The notes below the pieces were generated by a model. That model saw nothing but the letters and a program-made list of their open reading frames with translations. It ran no database searches and was not told where the DNA came from. 59,586 bases of DNA from Vibrio aestuarianus (lineage in GTDB: Bacteria; Pseudomonadota; Gammaproteobacteria; Enterobacterales; Vibrionaceae). This document shows positions 20,438 through 31,170 of the stretch, piece after piece. Each line of letters starts with the position of its first letter. Positions within the stretch are counted from its first letter, which is position 1. The position numbers and the translations under genes were made by a program. The stretch is taken from the NCBI RefSeq assembly GCF_012395185.1, contig NZ_JAAZTU010000028.1, forward strand, positions 1-59,586, in the 5' to 3' direction.

Positions 20438-20466
20438 CAATGGTGTTTTCGTTCCAGATTTTCAAG
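20438..20466 (-). promoter_or_regulatory. Sigma-32 heat-shock promoter of hslR-hslO
   Basis: Read on the minus strand, CTTGAAA (20466-20460), a 14-base spacer and CACCATTG (20445-20438) match the sigma-32 consensus CTTGAAA / CCCCATnT well. Initiation would fall about 45 bases upstream of hslR. Confidence 0.8.
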
Positions 20467-20616
20467 CGACCCGACAAATTAATGTCAGATAAAGGGACGC
20501 TGAAGAGGTATGTGATATATTAGTTCGTTCGTATAAGGCAATGAACTATATGAAAATGATATCGTTGGTTACAAAAGCAAAATGGTTAACGAAAAATTGC
20601 AAATAAAGGATATCTT

Positions 20617-21537
20617 TTGAGGCGAATTAATTTTAGCAATATGACCTCATCAAGCTCATGGCAGATAGGCGTGCTACAAAAAATACCACAGTGGCAAAAA
20701 CAAATCAGTTTTGCTCTCACTTTGTTATTACTGATCCTATCTGCTTGGATAATGGGCAAGATGGTGTGGTTGCTACAACAAAATACCTTTGATGTTGCAC
20801 CTTGGGTGCCGACATCAAGTTCATCGACTACTGCTACTCAGCAGTCGCTTGATCTTTCCTCATTACAACAAGGTGACTTATTTGGACGTTATAGTGAGGA
20901 AAAAGCAGAGGTGGTGCAAACCGTAATCAAAGATGCGCCTAAAACTAGCTTAAGTTTATTGTTGGTTGGTGTCGTTGCCAGTAATGAACCCAGTAGAAGT
21001 TTGGCGGTTATTGCTAATCGTGGCAGTCAGGCCACTTATGGTGTCAATGAAGTAATTGAAGGCACAAGAGCAAAGCTAAAAGCCGTACTGGTTGATCGCG
21101 TTATTATTGATAACTCTGGTCGTGATGAAACACTGATGTTAGATGGGGTTGATTATCACAGGCCAAGTGTGCAAGTGCCTGAAAAAGTTATTGCTTCTAA
21201 TGCGCGAGGTAATAACCCCGCGTCTGAAGAAGAGAAGTTGGATGACATTCGAATCGCAATTTCTCGCAATCCGCAAGAAATATTCAAGTATGTTCGCCTG
21301 TCTCAAGTCAAGCGAGATGATAAGGTGCTTGGATACCGAGTGAGCCCGGGTAAATCCCCTGAATTGTTTGAGTCTGTCGGCTTGCAAAACGATGATATCG
21401 CCATTCAATTAAATGGACAGGATTTAACGGATCCAGATGCCATGAGCAAAATTTTTCAGTCAGTCTCGGAGTTAACGGAAATCAACTTAACGGTTGAAAG
21501 AGACGGACAACCACATGACATTTATATCCAATTTTAA
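20617..21537 (+). CDS. gspC: Type II secretion protein GspC (EpsC)
   Basis: 306 residues. A short cytoplasmic N-terminus and one membrane segment (about 30-50) are followed by the periplasmic homology region (near ALLVGVVASNEPSRSLAVI-like sequence) and a C-terminal PDZ-like domain. GspC links the inner-membrane platform to the secretin GspD. The match to V. cholerae EpsC is strong. The start is probably TTG 20617, with AAAGGA seven bases before it; ATG 20641 is an alternative with poorer spacing. First gene of a twelve-gene operon. Confidence 0.94.
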   Translation: MRRINFSNMTSSSSWQIGVLQKIPQWQKQISFALTLLLLILSAWIMGKMVWLLQQNTFDVAPWVPTSSSSTTATQQSLDLSSLQQGDLFGRYSEEKAEVVQTVIKDAPKTSLSLLLVGVVASNEPSRSLAVIANRGSQATYGVNEVIEGTRAKLKAVLVDRVIIDNSGRDETLMLDGVDYHRPSVQVPEKVIASNARGNNPASEEEKLDDIRIAISRNPQEIFKYVRLSQVKRDDKVLGYRVSPGKSPELFESVGLQNDDIAIQLNGQDLTDPDAMSKIFQSVSELTEINLTVERDGQPHDIYIQF

Positions 21538-21575
21538 AAAGACTGATGCATAAGCATGAGTTTAGGGAGTAAGAC

Positions 21576-23606
21576 GTGAAGCATTGGTTAAACAAAAGTA
21601 CTTGGTTATTGATGGGAGGTTTGCTGTCGTCACCATTGGTACTTGCTAACGATTTTAGTGCCAGTTTTAAGGGTACAGACATTCAAGAATTCATCAATAT
21701 CGTTGGCCGTAATCTCGAAAAAACCATTATTGTAGACCCTTCAGTTCGAGGCAAAGTCGACGTTCGTAGTTATGACACGCTCACTGAAGAGCAATACTAC
21801 AGCTTCTTTTTGAATGTACTGGAAGTATATGGTTTTGCTGTGGTTGAGATGGACAATGGCGTCCTGAAAGTCATTAAAGCGAAAGATGCAAAAACATCCG
21901 CTATACCAGTGGTCGGTGATGACGAGAAAGAAAATGGCGACAGCGTGATTACGCGTGTGGTTGCCGTGCGTAATGTCTCGGTGCGTGAGTTATCGCCATT
22001 GTTACGCCAATTGATTGATAACGCGGGCGCGGGTAACGTAGTGCATTACGATCCTGCCAATATTATTCTGATTACCGGTCGTGCTGCTGTGGTTAACCGT
22101 TTGGCCGATATTATCAAACGTGTTGACCAAGCCGGTGATAAAGACATTGAAGTGGTTGAACTAAACAATGCATCCGCCGCTGAAATGGTACGTATTGTTG
22201 AGGCATTAAATAAAACGAATGATGCTAAAAATACCCCAGAATTTCTGCAACCCAAGCTTGTGGCTGATGATCGTACCAACGCGATTTTGATCTCGGGTGA
22301 TCCCAAGGTGCGTGAACGCTTAAAGCGTTTGATCAAGCAGTTAGATGTTGAGATGGCAACCAAGGGTAACAACCGCGTTATTTACCTTAAGTACGCCAAA
22401 GCCGAAGATCTGGTCGATGTACTAAAAGGTGTCTCTGATAACTTACAAGCAGAAAAGCAATCGGGTCAAAAGTCGGGTCAAGGGGCACAACGCGGTGAGG
22501 TAATGATTTCTGCGCACCCTCAAACCAATTCACTGATCGTCACGGCACCTCAAGATATTATGAAAGCGCTGGAAGATGTGATAGCCCAGCTTGATATTCG
22601 TCGCGCGCAGGTGCTTATTGAAGCTCTGATTGTTGAAATGGCCGAAGGTGATGGCATCAACCTAGGGGTTCAATGGGGGTCGTTGGAAAGCGGCTCTGTT
22701 ATTCAATATGGCAATGCAGGCGCACCAATTGGTCAGGTGATGGTTGGTTTAGAAGAAGCAAAAGATACCACGACCTCTAAAGCGGTTTACGATTCAGATG
22801 GAAACTTTTTACGTAATGAAAACACGACTGAAAAAGGCGATTACTCAACATTAGCTTCAGCACTTGGTTCGGTCAATGGCGCTGCCATGAGCTTAGTGAT
22901 GGGGGATTGGACGGCTTTAATCAGTGCGGTTGCGAGTAATTCAAACTCCAATATTCTGTCATCACCAAGTATCACCGTGATGGATAATGGCGAAGCATCT
23001 TTTATTGTTGGTGAAGAAGTCCCAGTTCTTACTGGTTCAACGGCGGGTTCTAGCAATGATAATCCATTCCAAACCGTAGATCGTAAAGAGGTGGGTATTA
23101 AACTCAAAGTGGTACCACAAATTAACGAAGGTGATTCCGTTCAATTGCAAATTGAACAAGAAGTGTCGAACGTATTAGGTGCCAATGGCGCGGTTGACGT
23201 ACGTTTTGCTAAACGTCAGCTTAATACTTCAGTCATTGTTCAAGATGGGCAGATGCTGGTTCTGGGTGGTTTGATTGACGAACGCGCAGTGGAAAGTGAA
23301 TCGAAAGTGCCACTGCTTGGTGATATTCCCGGACTCGGTTACTTGTTTAAATCGACTCGCACTCAAGTGGAAAAGAAAAACCTAATGGTGTTTATCAAGC
23401 CAACCATTATCCGTGATGGTATGACGGCAGATGGTATTACACAGCGCAAATACAACTACATTCGAGCAGAACAGTTGTTCAAGTTAGACCAAGGCTTGAA
23501 GTTAATGGATGATAATAACATTCCCGTTATCCCTAAATTTGGTAGTGAGCGCCTTCATGCACCAGAAGTACAAGCCTTTATCGATCAAATGGAAAAGTCG
23601 CAATGA
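21576..23606 (+). CDS. gspD: Type II secretion outer-membrane secretin GspD (EpsD)
   Basis: 676 residues. A signal peptide ends at LVLAN, followed by N0-N3 periplasmic domains, the secretin core ([27 protein letters not shown], then the [12 protein letters not shown] signature) and a C-terminal S-domain. It forms the pentadecameric outer-membrane channel through which folded toxins and enzymes leave the periplasm. It starts with GTG 21576 behind SD AGGGAG and overlaps gspE by four bases. Confidence 0.97.
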   Translation: MKHWLNKSTWLLMGGLLSSPLVLANDFSASFKGTDIQEFINIVGRNLEKTIIVDPSVRGKVDVRSYDTLTEEQYYSFFLNVLEVYGFAVVEMDNGVLKVIKAKDAKTSAIPVVGDDEKENGDSVITRVVAVRNVSVRELSPLLRQLIDNAGAGNVVHYDPANIILITGRAAVVNRLADIIKRVDQAGDKDIEVVELNNASAAEMVRIVEALNKTNDAKNTPEFLQPKLVADDRTNAILISGDPKVRERLKRLIKQLDVEMATKGNNRVIYLKYAKAEDLVDVLKGVSDNLQAEKQSGQKSGQGAQRGEVMISAHPQTNSLIVTAPQDIMKALEDVIAQLDIRRAQVLIEALIVEMAEGDGINLGVQWGSLESGSVIQYGNAGAPIGQVMVGLEEAKDTTTSKAVYDSDGNFLRNENTTEKGDYSTLASALGSVNGAAMSLVMGDWTALISAVASNSNSNILSSPSITVMDNGEASFIVGEEVPVLTGSTAGSSNDNPFQTVDRKEVGIKLKVVPQINEGDSVQLQIEQEVSNVLGANGAVDVRFAKRQLNTSVIVQDGQMLVLGGLIDERAVESESKVPLLGDIPGLGYLFKSTRTQVEKKNLMVFIKPTIIRDGMTADGITQRKYNYIRAEQLFKLDQGLKLMDDNNIPVIPKFGSERLHAPEVQAFIDQMEKSQ

Positions 23607-25102
23607 CCGATGTTTTGCAACAACTTCAGTACCGTCGTTTACCGTTTAGTTTCGCCAATCGCTTTAAATTGGTGTTAGAGCAAGCGGAAGAGAACGCGAT
23701 ACCGACTTTGTTTTACGTTGCACCACTGGCGATAGAATCGCTGGTGGAGGTCAAACGTGTGGTTAAACAACCTTTAAATTTAGTTGAAATGACCGCAAGT
23801 GAGTTTGAAAGTAAGTTGACCGATGCGTATCAGCGTGACTCTTCAGAAGCACGGCAATTGATGGAAGATATTGGTGCCGATAACGACGACTTTTTCTCAC
23901 TGGCTGAAGAATTGCCACAAAGTGAAGATTTGCTCGAGTCGGAAGATGATGCGCCAATCATTAAATTGATTAACGCGATGCTGGGTGAGGCGATCAAAGA
24001 AGGGGCTTCCGATATTCATATCGAAACCTTTGAAAAAGTCCTTTCGATTCGTTTTCGTGTTGATGGTGTGTTGCGCGAGGTGTTATCACCGAGCCGTAAA
24101 CTTGCCCCCTTGCTCGTGTCTCGCGTGAAGGTTATGGCCAAGCTTGATATCGCCGAAAAACGCGTCCCACAAGATGGTCGTATTTCATTACGTATTGGTG
24201 GCCGTGCGGTTGATGTTCGTGTCTCTACCATGCCATCTTCGCATGGAGAGCGTGTGGTAATGCGTCTATTGGACAAAAATGCCACTCGCCTTGATTTACA
24301 CAGCTTAGGTATGACAGCGGCAAACCATGAAAACTTCCGCCAATTAATCAAAAGGCCGCATGGCATTATCTTGGTCACCGGCCCAACAGGCTCGGGTAAA
24401 TCGACCACCTTGTATGCTGGGTTGCAAGAGCTAAACAGCAACGAACGCAACATTTTGACCGTTGAAGATCCAATCGAATTTGATATTGACGGTATTGGTC
24501 AAACGCAGGTTAACCCTAAAGTGGATATGACGTTTGCACGTGGATTACGTGCCATTTTGCGTCAAGACCCGGATGTGGTAATGATCGGTGAAATTCGTGA
24601 TTTAGAGACTGCGCAAATTGCCGTTCAAGCCTCTTTAACTGGTCACTTAGTGATGTCGACCTTGCACACCAATACCGCGATTGGTGCGATTACCCGTATG
24701 CGCGATATGGGGATCGAGCCATTTCTTATTTCGTCGTCGTTGCTAGGTGTGTTAGCGCAGCGTTTGGTGCGCACCTTGTGTTCAGATTGTAAAGAAGCTT
24801 ATCCAGCCGACAAAGAGCAAAAGAAATTGTTTAATCTGCAACCGGATCAAGAACTGACATTATATCGTGCCAAAGGTTGTGAAAAATGTAACCAAAAAGG
24901 CTATCGCGGCCGAACTGGGATCCATGAATTACTGTTAATTGACGATAAAGTGCAAGAGTTGATTCACAGTGAAGCGGGTGAGCAATCCATCGAAAAATTA
25001 GTTCGTGAACGAACGCCAAGTATCCGTGATGATGGGTTAGATAAAGTGCTTCAAGGCATTACTTCATTAGAAGAAGTGATGCGAGTGACCAAGGAAGCGT
25101 AA
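23603..25102 (+). CDS. gspE: Type II secretion ATPase GspE (EpsE)
   Basis: The 499-residue cytoplasmic hexameric ATPase powers pseudopilus assembly. Walker [10 protein letters not shown] starts at residue 260, the Asp and His boxes and Walker B (MIGEIRD) follow, and the zinc-binding tetracysteine C393/C396/C426/C429 is intact. The N-terminal domain binds GspL. The start codon overlaps the end of gspD (ATGA), suggesting coupled translation. Confidence 0.97.
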   Translation: MTDVLQQLQYRRLPFSFANRFKLVLEQAEENAIPTLFYVAPLAIESLVEVKRVVKQPLNLVEMTASEFESKLTDAYQRDSSEARQLMEDIGADNDDFFSLAEELPQSEDLLESEDDAPIIKLINAMLGEAIKEGASDIHIETFEKVLSIRFRVDGVLREVLSPSRKLAPLLVSRVKVMAKLDIAEKRVPQDGRISLRIGGRAVDVRVSTMPSSHGERVVMRLLDKNATRLDLHSLGMTAANHENFRQLIKRPHGIILVTGPTGSGKSTTLYAGLQELNSNERNILTVEDPIEFDIDGIGQTQVNPKVDMTFARGLRAILRQDPDVVMIGEIRDLETAQIAVQASLTGHLVMSTLHTNTAIGAITRMRDMGIEPFLISSSLLGVLAQRLVRTLCSDCKEAYPADKEQKKLFNLQPDQELTLYRAKGCEKCNQKGYRGRTGIHELLLIDDKVQELIHSEAGEQSIEKLVRERTPSIRDDGLDKVLQGITSLEEVMRVTKEA

Positions 25103-25105
25103 TTA

Positions 25106-26326
25106 ATGGCCGCATTTGAATACAAAGCATTAGATGCTAAAGGCAAACAAAAAAAGGGTGTTATTGAAGGTGATAATGCCCGTCAAGTTCGCCAACGCTT
25201 AAAAGAGCAAGGGCTAATTCCGGTTGAAGTGCTGGGAACCAAAGCGAAAGCAGCGAAGCAAGAACAGTCACCGTTTAGCATGAAACGCGGCATTAGCACG
25301 CCAGACTTAGCATTAATCACGCGCCAATTATCGACGCTAGTGCAGTCAGGAATGCCACTGGAAGAGTGTTTAAAAGCGGTATCCGAACAGTCTGAAAAGC
25401 CGCGAATTCGTAACATGTTAGCAGCAGTGCGTTCAAAAGTGACCGAAGGCTACACATTATCGGATAGCTTGGGTGACTACCCACATATTTTCGATGAATT
25501 GTTTCGTTCAATGGTTGCTGCGGGTGAAAAATCAGGACATCTTGATTCGGTGTTGGAACGCTTGGCTGATTATGCAGAAAATCGCCAAAAAATGCGTTCA
25601 AAGCTGATGCAAGCCATGATCTATCCAATCGTCTTGGTTGTTTTTGCCGTCGGTATTGTCGCCTTTTTGCTGGCGGCGGTCGTGCCGAAAATTATTGGCC
25701 AGTTTGTACAGATGGGGCAGGAATTACCTAAGTCGACTCAATTCCTGTTGTCATCGAGTGATTTTATTCAGCACTGGGGTATACAGCTATTAGTGCTAAC
25801 CATTGCACTGGTCTTCCTTGCTAAATGGTTACTGAGTAAACCAAATTTACGTTTGAAGTGGGACCGAAAAGTAATTTACATGCCGATGATAGGCAAGATC
25901 TCGCGCGGTTTGAATACCTCACGTTTTGCACGCACCTTGTCTATTTGTACCTCCAGTGCCATTCCTATTTTGGAAGGTATGAAGGTGGCGGTGGACGTAA
26001 TGGCAAACCAATACGTCAAGCAGCAAGTAACGATGGCTGCCGATAATGTACGTGAAGGTGCCAGTTTACGTAAGGCATTGGATCAAACCAAATTATTCCC
26101 ACCGATGATGTTGCATATGATCGCCAGTGGTGAGCAAAGTGGTGAACTTGAAAGTATGTTGACTCGTGCTGCGGATAACCAGGACGCAAACTTTGAGTCG
26201 ACCATCAATATCGCATTGGGCATTTTCACCCCGGCGCTAATCGCTTTAATGGCAGGTTTGGTGCTATTTATCGTAATGGCGACCTTGATGCCAATTTTAG
26301 AAATGAATAATTTAATGAGTCGTTAG
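25106..26326 (+). CDS. gspF: Type II secretion platform protein GspF (EpsF)
   Basis: The 406-residue inner-membrane protein has two repeated T2SSF domains (about 70-195 and 275-395), each followed by hydrophobic segments. It is the platform that couples GspE to pseudopilin polymerisation. It begins three bases after the gspE stop. Confidence 0.96.
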   Translation: MAAFEYKALDAKGKQKKGVIEGDNARQVRQRLKEQGLIPVEVLGTKAKAAKQEQSPFSMKRGISTPDLALITRQLSTLVQSGMPLEECLKAVSEQSEKPRIRNMLAAVRSKVTEGYTLSDSLGDYPHIFDELFRSMVAAGEKSGHLDSVLERLADYAENRQKMRSKLMQAMIYPIVLVVFAVGIVAFLLAAVVPKIIGQFVQMGQELPKSTQFLLSSSDFIQHWGIQLLVLTIALVFLAKWLLSKPNLRLKWDRKVIYMPMIGKISRGLNTSRFARTLSICTSSAIPILEGMKVAVDVMANQYVKQQVTMAADNVREGASLRKALDQTKLFPPMMLHMIASGEQSGELESMLTRAADNQDANFESTINIALGIFTPALIALMAGLVLFIVMATLMPILEMNNLMSR

Positions 26327-26379
26327 TAATAGGTAAGCATTCACCTGTTATTTAGACAAAAACTACGTTGGAGATTGGA

Positions 26380-26823
26380 ATGAGAAAAAAAGCAAACAAG
26401 CAATCAGGTTTTACCTTGCTTGAAGTAATGGTTGTGGTGGTGATTTTGGGTATTTTAGCGAGCTTTGTTGTTCCTAATTTATTGGGAAACAAAGAAAAAG
26501 CCGACCAACAAAAAGCCATCACCGACATCGTGGCATTAGAAAATGCTTTGGATATGTACAAGCTTGATAACAGCGTTTATCCAACAACCGATCAAGGACT
26601 TGAGGCGTTAGTGACTAAGCCGTCTAGCCCAGAACCACGTAATTATCGTGATGGTGGGTACATTCGTCGTTTACCGAATGACCCTTGGGGTAACCCTTAC
26701 CAATACCTAAGCCCTGGCGACAATGGTACCGTGGACATTTTCACCTTAGGTGCTGATGGTCAAGAAGGCGGTGAAGGGGTGAGTGCCGATATTGGCAACT
26801 GGAACATGCAAGACTTCCGATAA
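26380..26823 (+). CDS. gspG: Major pseudopilin GspG (EpsG)
   Basis: 147 residues. A short basic leader ends in the prepilin-peptidase site G|FTLLE with conserved E+5, followed by the N-terminal hydrophobic helix and a globular domain with the calcium-loop region near the C-terminus. It forms the pseudopilus shaft and is needed in excess of the minor pseudopilins. The frame opens at TTG 26368, but ATG 26380 has SD GGAG at good spacing. An intra-operon hairpin follows the gene. Confidence 0.97.
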   Translation: MRKKANKQSGFTLLEVMVVVVILGILASFVVPNLLGNKEKADQQKAITDIVALENALDMYKLDNSVYPTTDQGLEALVTKPSSPEPRNYRDGGYIRRLPNDPWGNPYQYLSPGDNGTVDIFTLGADGQEGGEGVSADIGNWNMQDFR

Positions 26824-26833
26824 GCAAATAACA

Positions 26834-26862
26834 GAGGGCGACTATCGGGTCGCCTCATTTTT
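26834..26862 (+). terminator. Terminator-like hairpin after gspG, inside the gsp operon
   Basis: GAGGGCGAC (26834-26842) pairs with GTCGCCTC (26849-26856) with one bulged G, followed by ATTTTT. It lies between gspG and gspH, and the rest of the operon continues past it, so it would act as a partial terminator (inference). Confidence 0.65.
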
Positions 26863-26899
26863 CTGACGGCAACGATTTTCTAATGACAGCTATTTTCTG

Positions 26900-27478
26900 A
26901 TGACAAGCAAACGTGGTTTCACCCTACTCGAAATATTACTCGTGCTAGTACTGCTTTCTCTTAGTGCTGTGGCAGTCATTGCTACGCTTCCTAGTTCAGG
27001 AAAAGATGAAGCAAAACAATATGCGATGAGTTTGTACCAACGTCTGCAACTGGTGAATGAAGAAGCGATTCTCAGTGGTAAGGACTTTGGTTTGCGAGTG
27101 GATGAGAAGACATCACGTCTTGTGTTCCTAGCATTGGATGACAAAGGTTGGCAGCCATTAGAGAGTAAAAAAATGACCACCGAAATTCAACTTCTAGAAG
27201 AGCTCGCGATGCAATTTGAGCTTGGGGGTGACGCTTGGAAGAATGATGATCGGCTGTTTAAGCCAGGCTCTTTATTTGATGAAGAGATGTTTGCTGAAGA
27301 GAAAGAGCAAGAAAAACAGCGACCACCGCAAGTGTTTATCTTGTCGAGTGGCGAGCTAACGCCCTTTGTCTTGAGCATATATCCCAACACGCAAGATGCC
27401 GAGCAAGGTTGGCGGGTTATTGTCAAAGACAATGGCGAAATTAAGCTATTAGAGCCAGGGGCATCGGATGATGCGTAG
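26900..27478 (+). CDS. gspH: Minor pseudopilin GspH (EpsH)
   Basis: 192 residues with leader MTSKRG|FTLLE, E+5 and a hydrophobic helix, then a beta-rich head. It is a minor pseudopilin placed between shaft and tip. The longest gap of the central operon (76 bases, holding a hairpin) lies before it. It overlaps gspI by 11 bases. Confidence 0.94.
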   Translation: MTSKRGFTLLEILLVLVLLSLSAVAVIATLPSSGKDEAKQYAMSLYQRLQLVNEEAILSGKDFGLRVDEKTSRLVFLALDDKGWQPLESKKMTTEIQLLEELAMQFELGGDAWKNDDRLFKPGSLFDEEMFAEEKEQEKQRPPQVFILSSGELTPFVLSIYPNTQDAEQGWRVIVKDNGEIKLLEPGASDDA

Positions 27479-27824
27479 AACACGAGGCATGACCTTATTA
27501 GAAGTCTTGGTTGCTCTAGCGATTTTTGCCACCGCGTCGATCAGCGTTATTCGTTCAGTGAGCCAACACATTAACACCATCAGCTATTTGGAAGAAAAAA
27601 ACTTTGCTGCGATGGTGGTCGATAATCAAATGGCGCAAGTGATGCTCAACCCTAAAAGCTTGAAAGCGCAAACAGGAACACAAGAGTTGGCAGGGCGTAC
27701 TTGGTATTGGAAAGTCACGTTAGTGCCTACGGCTGATAATTTATTGAAAGCGTTTGATGTCAGTGCAGCATTAGAGAAACAAGGATCACCTTTGGTGACG
27801 GTGAGAAGCTATGTCGTCAAATAA
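27468..27824 (+). CDS. gspI: Minor pseudopilin GspI (EpsI)
   Basis: 118 residues with leader RRTRG|MTLLEV, E+5 and a hydrophobic helix. GspI nucleates the pseudopilus tip with GspJ and GspK. Two adjacent ATG codons (27468 and 27471) could start it; both lie inside the end of gspH. It overlaps gspJ by 14 bases. Confidence 0.93.
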   Translation: MMRRTRGMTLLEVLVALAIFATASISVIRSVSQHINTISYLEEKNFAAMVVDNQMAQVMLNPKSLKAQTGTQELAGRTWYWKVTLVPTADNLLKAFDVSAALEKQGSPLVTVRSYVVK

Positions 27825-28461
27825 AAAACGCCAAGGTTTTACTCTGATTGAAGTGCTGGTGGCGATCGCTATTTTTGCGAGTTTAAGTGTTGGTGCTTAT
27901 CAGGTGCTTAATCAGGTACAGCGTAGCAATGAAATTTCTCAGCAGCGCAGCCAGCGTTTAAATGCGTTGCAGCGAGCCATGGTGTTAATGGACGGTGATT
28001 TTCGCCAAATGGCCACCCGTCAATTTCGTACCAATGGTGAAGAGCCCAATGAACAGATGTTGCAGTGGAAAGAGTACTTGCTCGACTCCGATCAAAAGGG
28101 TGTGTTGTTTGCTCGTCTTGGTTGGCATAACCCACAGCAACAATTTCCACGTGGCGAAGTAACTAAAGTAGGTTATCGCATCAAAGAAGGGGTACTTGAA
28201 CGCATTTGGTGGCGTTACCCTGATACGCCTGCTAGTCAAGAGGGCATTATCACGCCACTCTTGTCAGAGGTGGAATCAATGTCATTGCGTTTTTATAGCA
28301 ATGACAAATGGAGTGAGGATTGGCAAGAATCATTAAAAATACCGCAAGCCGTCGCGGTGAAGCTAGTGCTGAAAGATTACGGTGAAATTGAACGTATTTA
28401 TCTGACGTCAGGTGGTGCCATCAACCAGAACACGCAGGGAGCTGATAATGATGCATCATAA
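27811..28461 (+). CDS. gspJ: Minor pseudopilin GspJ (EpsJ)
   Basis: 216 residues with leader [13 protein letters not shown]+5, a hydrophobic helix and a large head typical of GspJ. It is part of the I-J-K tip complex. Overlaps with gspI and gspK point to tight translational coupling. Confidence 0.94.
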   Translation: MSSNKKRQGFTLIEVLVAIAIFASLSVGAYQVLNQVQRSNEISQQRSQRLNALQRAMVLMDGDFRQMATRQFRTNGEEPNEQMLQWKEYLLDSDQKGVLFARLGWHNPQQQFPRGEVTKVGYRIKEGVLERIWWRYPDTPASQEGIITPLLSEVESMSLRFYSNDKWSEDWQESLKIPQAVAVKLVLKDYGEIERIYLTSGGAINQNTQGADNDAS

Positions 28462-29485
28462 TCGCTCACTACAAGGCAGGCGTTCGCAACAAGGTGTGGC
28501 ATTGATTGTTATTTTATTGCTGCTGGCGATCATGGTGTCAATTGCGGCGACCATGTCAGAACGTTTATTTACTCAGTTTCAAAGAGCCAGTAATCAGATC
28601 AACTATCAACAGGCTTACTGGTATAGCCTTGGGGTTGAATCGTTAGCGCAAGCTGCTATAGAGCAGAGCTACAAAGATGGCGATAACATTAATTTGAGTC
28701 AGTCTTGGGCGTTGGAAGAGCAAACCTACCCTCTCGATTACGGCACAGTTAAGGGTCGTGTTACCGATAAGCAGGCGTGTTTTAATCTCAATGTATTAGC
28801 TCGAGTTACGCCCACTACAGGCGGAGCTAATAAGCCCTATTTAGTGCAGGTGCTGCAATATTTATTGGAAGAGTCAGAAGTTGATAGCTACCAAGCTGAG
28901 GTGATTGCTGATTCAGCATGGGAATACATTGATGAAGACAGCAATGTCCAGTCATCTTACGGTGTTGAAGACAGCTATTATGAGTCGATGTCTCCGGCTT
29001 ATTTAGCGGCTAACACTTTACTGGCTGATAGCAGCGAACTTCGCGCAGTGCAGCAAGTGACGGGGGACGTGATACAACGTATAGCTCCTTACGTTTGTGC
29101 ATTGCCAAGCGATGATTGGCGATTAAACGTTAATACTGTCGCACCAGAGAACGCAAAATTGCTGGTGGCGATGTTCAGCCCGCATTTAAGTGAATCTGAT
29201 GCAAAAAACGTATTAGAAAACCGTCCATTTGATGGGTGGGGGAGTGTCGATGATTTCTTAGCGGAGGCATCAATTGCCGCCGTAGATAGCAAAGTGAAAG
29301 ATGAAGCGAAACAGTATCTCTCAGTGGATAGCGCTTACTTTGAACTCGATGCTCAAATATTGGTTGATGACTCGCGAGTTCGCATTCGCAGTTTATTGTT
29401 TAGTGATAATAGAGAAACCGCAACGGTAGTACGCCGTCGCTTTGGAGGGATCAGTGAGCGAGTTTCTGACCGTTCGACTGAGTAG
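28448..29485 (+). CDS. gspK: Minor pseudopilin GspK (EpsK)
   Basis: About 345 residues. The prepilin site [15 protein letters not shown] lacks Glu at position +5, as is usual for GspK, which caps the pseudopilus tip. A large alpha-helical insertion follows the N-terminal helix. The frame is open to GTG 28412, but ATG 28448 (or 28451) has SD GGGAG just upstream. The gene overlaps gspJ by 14 bases and gspL by 32. Confidence 0.94.
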   Translation: MMHHNRSLQGRRSQQGVALIVILLLLAIMVSIAATMSERLFTQFQRASNQINYQQAYWYSLGVESLAQAAIEQSYKDGDNINLSQSWALEEQTYPLDYGTVKGRVTDKQACFNLNVLARVTPTTGGANKPYLVQVLQYLLEESEVDSYQAEVIADSAWEYIDEDSNVQSSYGVEDSYYESMSPAYLAANTLLADSSELRAVQQVTGDVIQRIAPYVCALPSDDWRLNVNTVAPENAKLLVAMFSPHLSESDAKNVLENRPFDGWGSVDDFLAEASIAAVDSKVKDEAKQYLSVDSAYFELDAQILVDDSRVRIRSLLFSDNRETATVVRRRFGGISERVSDRSTE

Positions 29486-30665
29486 TCAACAGGACGCTGA
29501 AATACCTTGGTTGGTGTGGTCATCACAACAACAAGAAGTCATTGCCAGTGGTGAAATATCTGGTTGGGAGCAGTTATCTGAGCTCGCTACTTACGCTGCG
29601 CAGCGAACCACAATTGTGTTGCTGGCTGCAAGCGATTTGGTACTTACGAAGGTTGATATTCCATCGGGCGCTTCTCGTCAGTTGGAATCTATGTTGCCTT
29701 ATTTAATTGAAGATGAGATTGCTCAAGATGTCGATGACCTGCATTTTGCTATTTTGCAGAAAACGGCGTCAACCGCTTATGTAGCGGGGGTTGATCGTAG
29801 CTATCTTACCCACTGCCTTGAACAGTTAAAATCGGCAGGAATGGAAGTTAAGAAAGTGCTACCAGATGTGCTCACCGTTCCTTTGCATGACGGGTTATCA
29901 GCACTGCAAATGGGTAAAGAGTGGCTGATTCGTAAAGAGGAATATTTAGGCGTAAGCCTTGAGGCTGAGTGGTTAGATCTGTTTAGCCATTCGGAATGGG
30001 TGAAACAAGATGATCAATACTTGCCGCTGAATGCTTATACCCCTTTACCGGAGTTAACCTTGGCTGAAGGTCAACATTGGCAGCAAGCTGAACCTCAATT
30101 AGTGATGGCGCTGCTTACAGAGCAAGCCATTGCGAGCAAAATTACGTTGTTAACCGGTAGTTTCAAAGCTAAATCTTCTTTCTTCAAGCATTGGCAGGTT
30201 TGGCAAAAAAGTACGTTGGCCGCGTGTTTGTTATTGGTGATCTCGACGGCTTATAACGTATTGCAATCAGGGCAATACGAGACACAAGCGACCGCTTACC
30301 GAGTCGAAAGTGAACGCGTTTTTCGCGCCGTTTTCCCTGATAAACAGAAGATACCGACGGTTAGCTATTTAAAAAGACAGATGAATGATGAAGCGTCGCG
30401 TCTTGCCGGTGGCGGCAGTGGTGGCGCCATGCTTGAATGGTTAGCTAAGCTGCCAGCAAGTATCGGTAGTGTGCCGAACATGCGTTTGCAAAGTGTTAAA
30501 TATGATGGCAATCGTGGTGAAATTCGTCTTGAAGCACAAAGCAACGATTTTCAGAGCTTTGAGTTAGCGCGCGTTCAACTGGAAAAGCAGTTTATGGTTG
30601 AGCAAGGGCAGTTAAACCGCTCCGGTGAGATTGTGAATGGTACTTTTGTACTCAAAAGTAAATGA
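29454..30665 (+). CDS. gspL: Type II secretion protein GspL (EpsL)
   Basis: About 403 residues. A large cytoplasmic actin-like domain (about 1-240) binds GspE, then come one membrane segment (near 255-275) and a periplasmic ferredoxin-like domain that pairs with GspM. The N-terminus [11 protein letters not shown] matches V. cholerae EpsL as I remember it. The start is GTG 29454 behind SD GGAGGGA, inside the gspK end. Confidence 0.95.
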   Translation: MSEFLTVRLSSQQDAEIPWLVWSSQQQEVIASGEISGWEQLSELATYAAQRTTIVLLAASDLVLTKVDIPSGASRQLESMLPYLIEDEIAQDVDDLHFAILQKTASTAYVAGVDRSYLTHCLEQLKSAGMEVKKVLPDVLTVPLHDGLSALQMGKEWLIRKEEYLGVSLEAEWLDLFSHSEWVKQDDQYLPLNAYTPLPELTLAEGQHWQQAEPQLVMALLTEQAIASKITLLTGSFKAKSSFFKHWQVWQKSTLAACLLLVISTAYNVLQSGQYETQATAYRVESERVFRAVFPDKQKIPTVSYLKRQMNDEASRLAGGGSGGAMLEWLAKLPASIGSVPNMRLQSVKYDGNRGEIRLEAQSNDFQSFELARVQLEKQFMVEQGQLNRSGEIVNGTFVLKSK

Positions 30666-30675
30666 GGTGAGTTGA

Positions 30676-31170
30676 ATGAAAAATAGTCTTAACGCACTTC
30701 AAGCTTGGTGGACGAGTATCAGTGCTCGCGAACAAAAAATGGTGTTGGGTTGTTTGGTGTTGGGCATTGTCGGGGTGATTTATTGGGGCGTTTTGTCGCC
30801 ATTAGATCAAAGAACTGAGCTGGCTAAAGCGCGTATTGTGAGTGAAAAACAGTTACTGAATTGGGTAACAGATAAAGCGGATGATATTGTCCGATTACGT
30901 GCACAAGGTGGTGTCGTTGCATCCAATCAGCCGTTTAACCAAGTGATTTCTTCAAGTGCACAGCGTTTTCAGATTGAACTCATTCGAATCCAACCTCGTG
31001 ATGAGATGATGCAAGTATGGGTTCAACCTTTGCCTTTCACCAAGTTGGTCGATTGGATTGCGTTTCTAAAAGAAACTCAAGGTGTTGATGTTGAGTTTAT
31101 GGATATTGGCCGAGCGCAGCAAAGTGGTGTGGTTGAAGTGAAACGTCTGCAATTGAAGCGAGGTGGCTAG
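30676..31170 (+). CDS. gspM: Type II secretion protein GspM (EpsM)
   Basis: The 164-residue protein has a short cytoplasmic N-terminus, one membrane helix (about 22-42) and a periplasmic ferredoxin-like domain. It stabilises GspL and recruits GspE to the platform. SD GAGGTGAG precedes the ATG, and its stop codon directly abuts the gspN start. Confidence 0.93.
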   Translation: MKNSLNALQAWWTSISAREQKMVLGCLVLGIVGVIYWGVLSPLDQRTELAKARIVSEKQLLNWVTDKADDIVRLRAQGGVVASNQPFNQVISSSAQRFQIELIRIQPRDEMMQVWVQPLPFTKLVDWIAFLKETQGVDVEFMDIGRAQQSGVVEVKRLQLKRGG

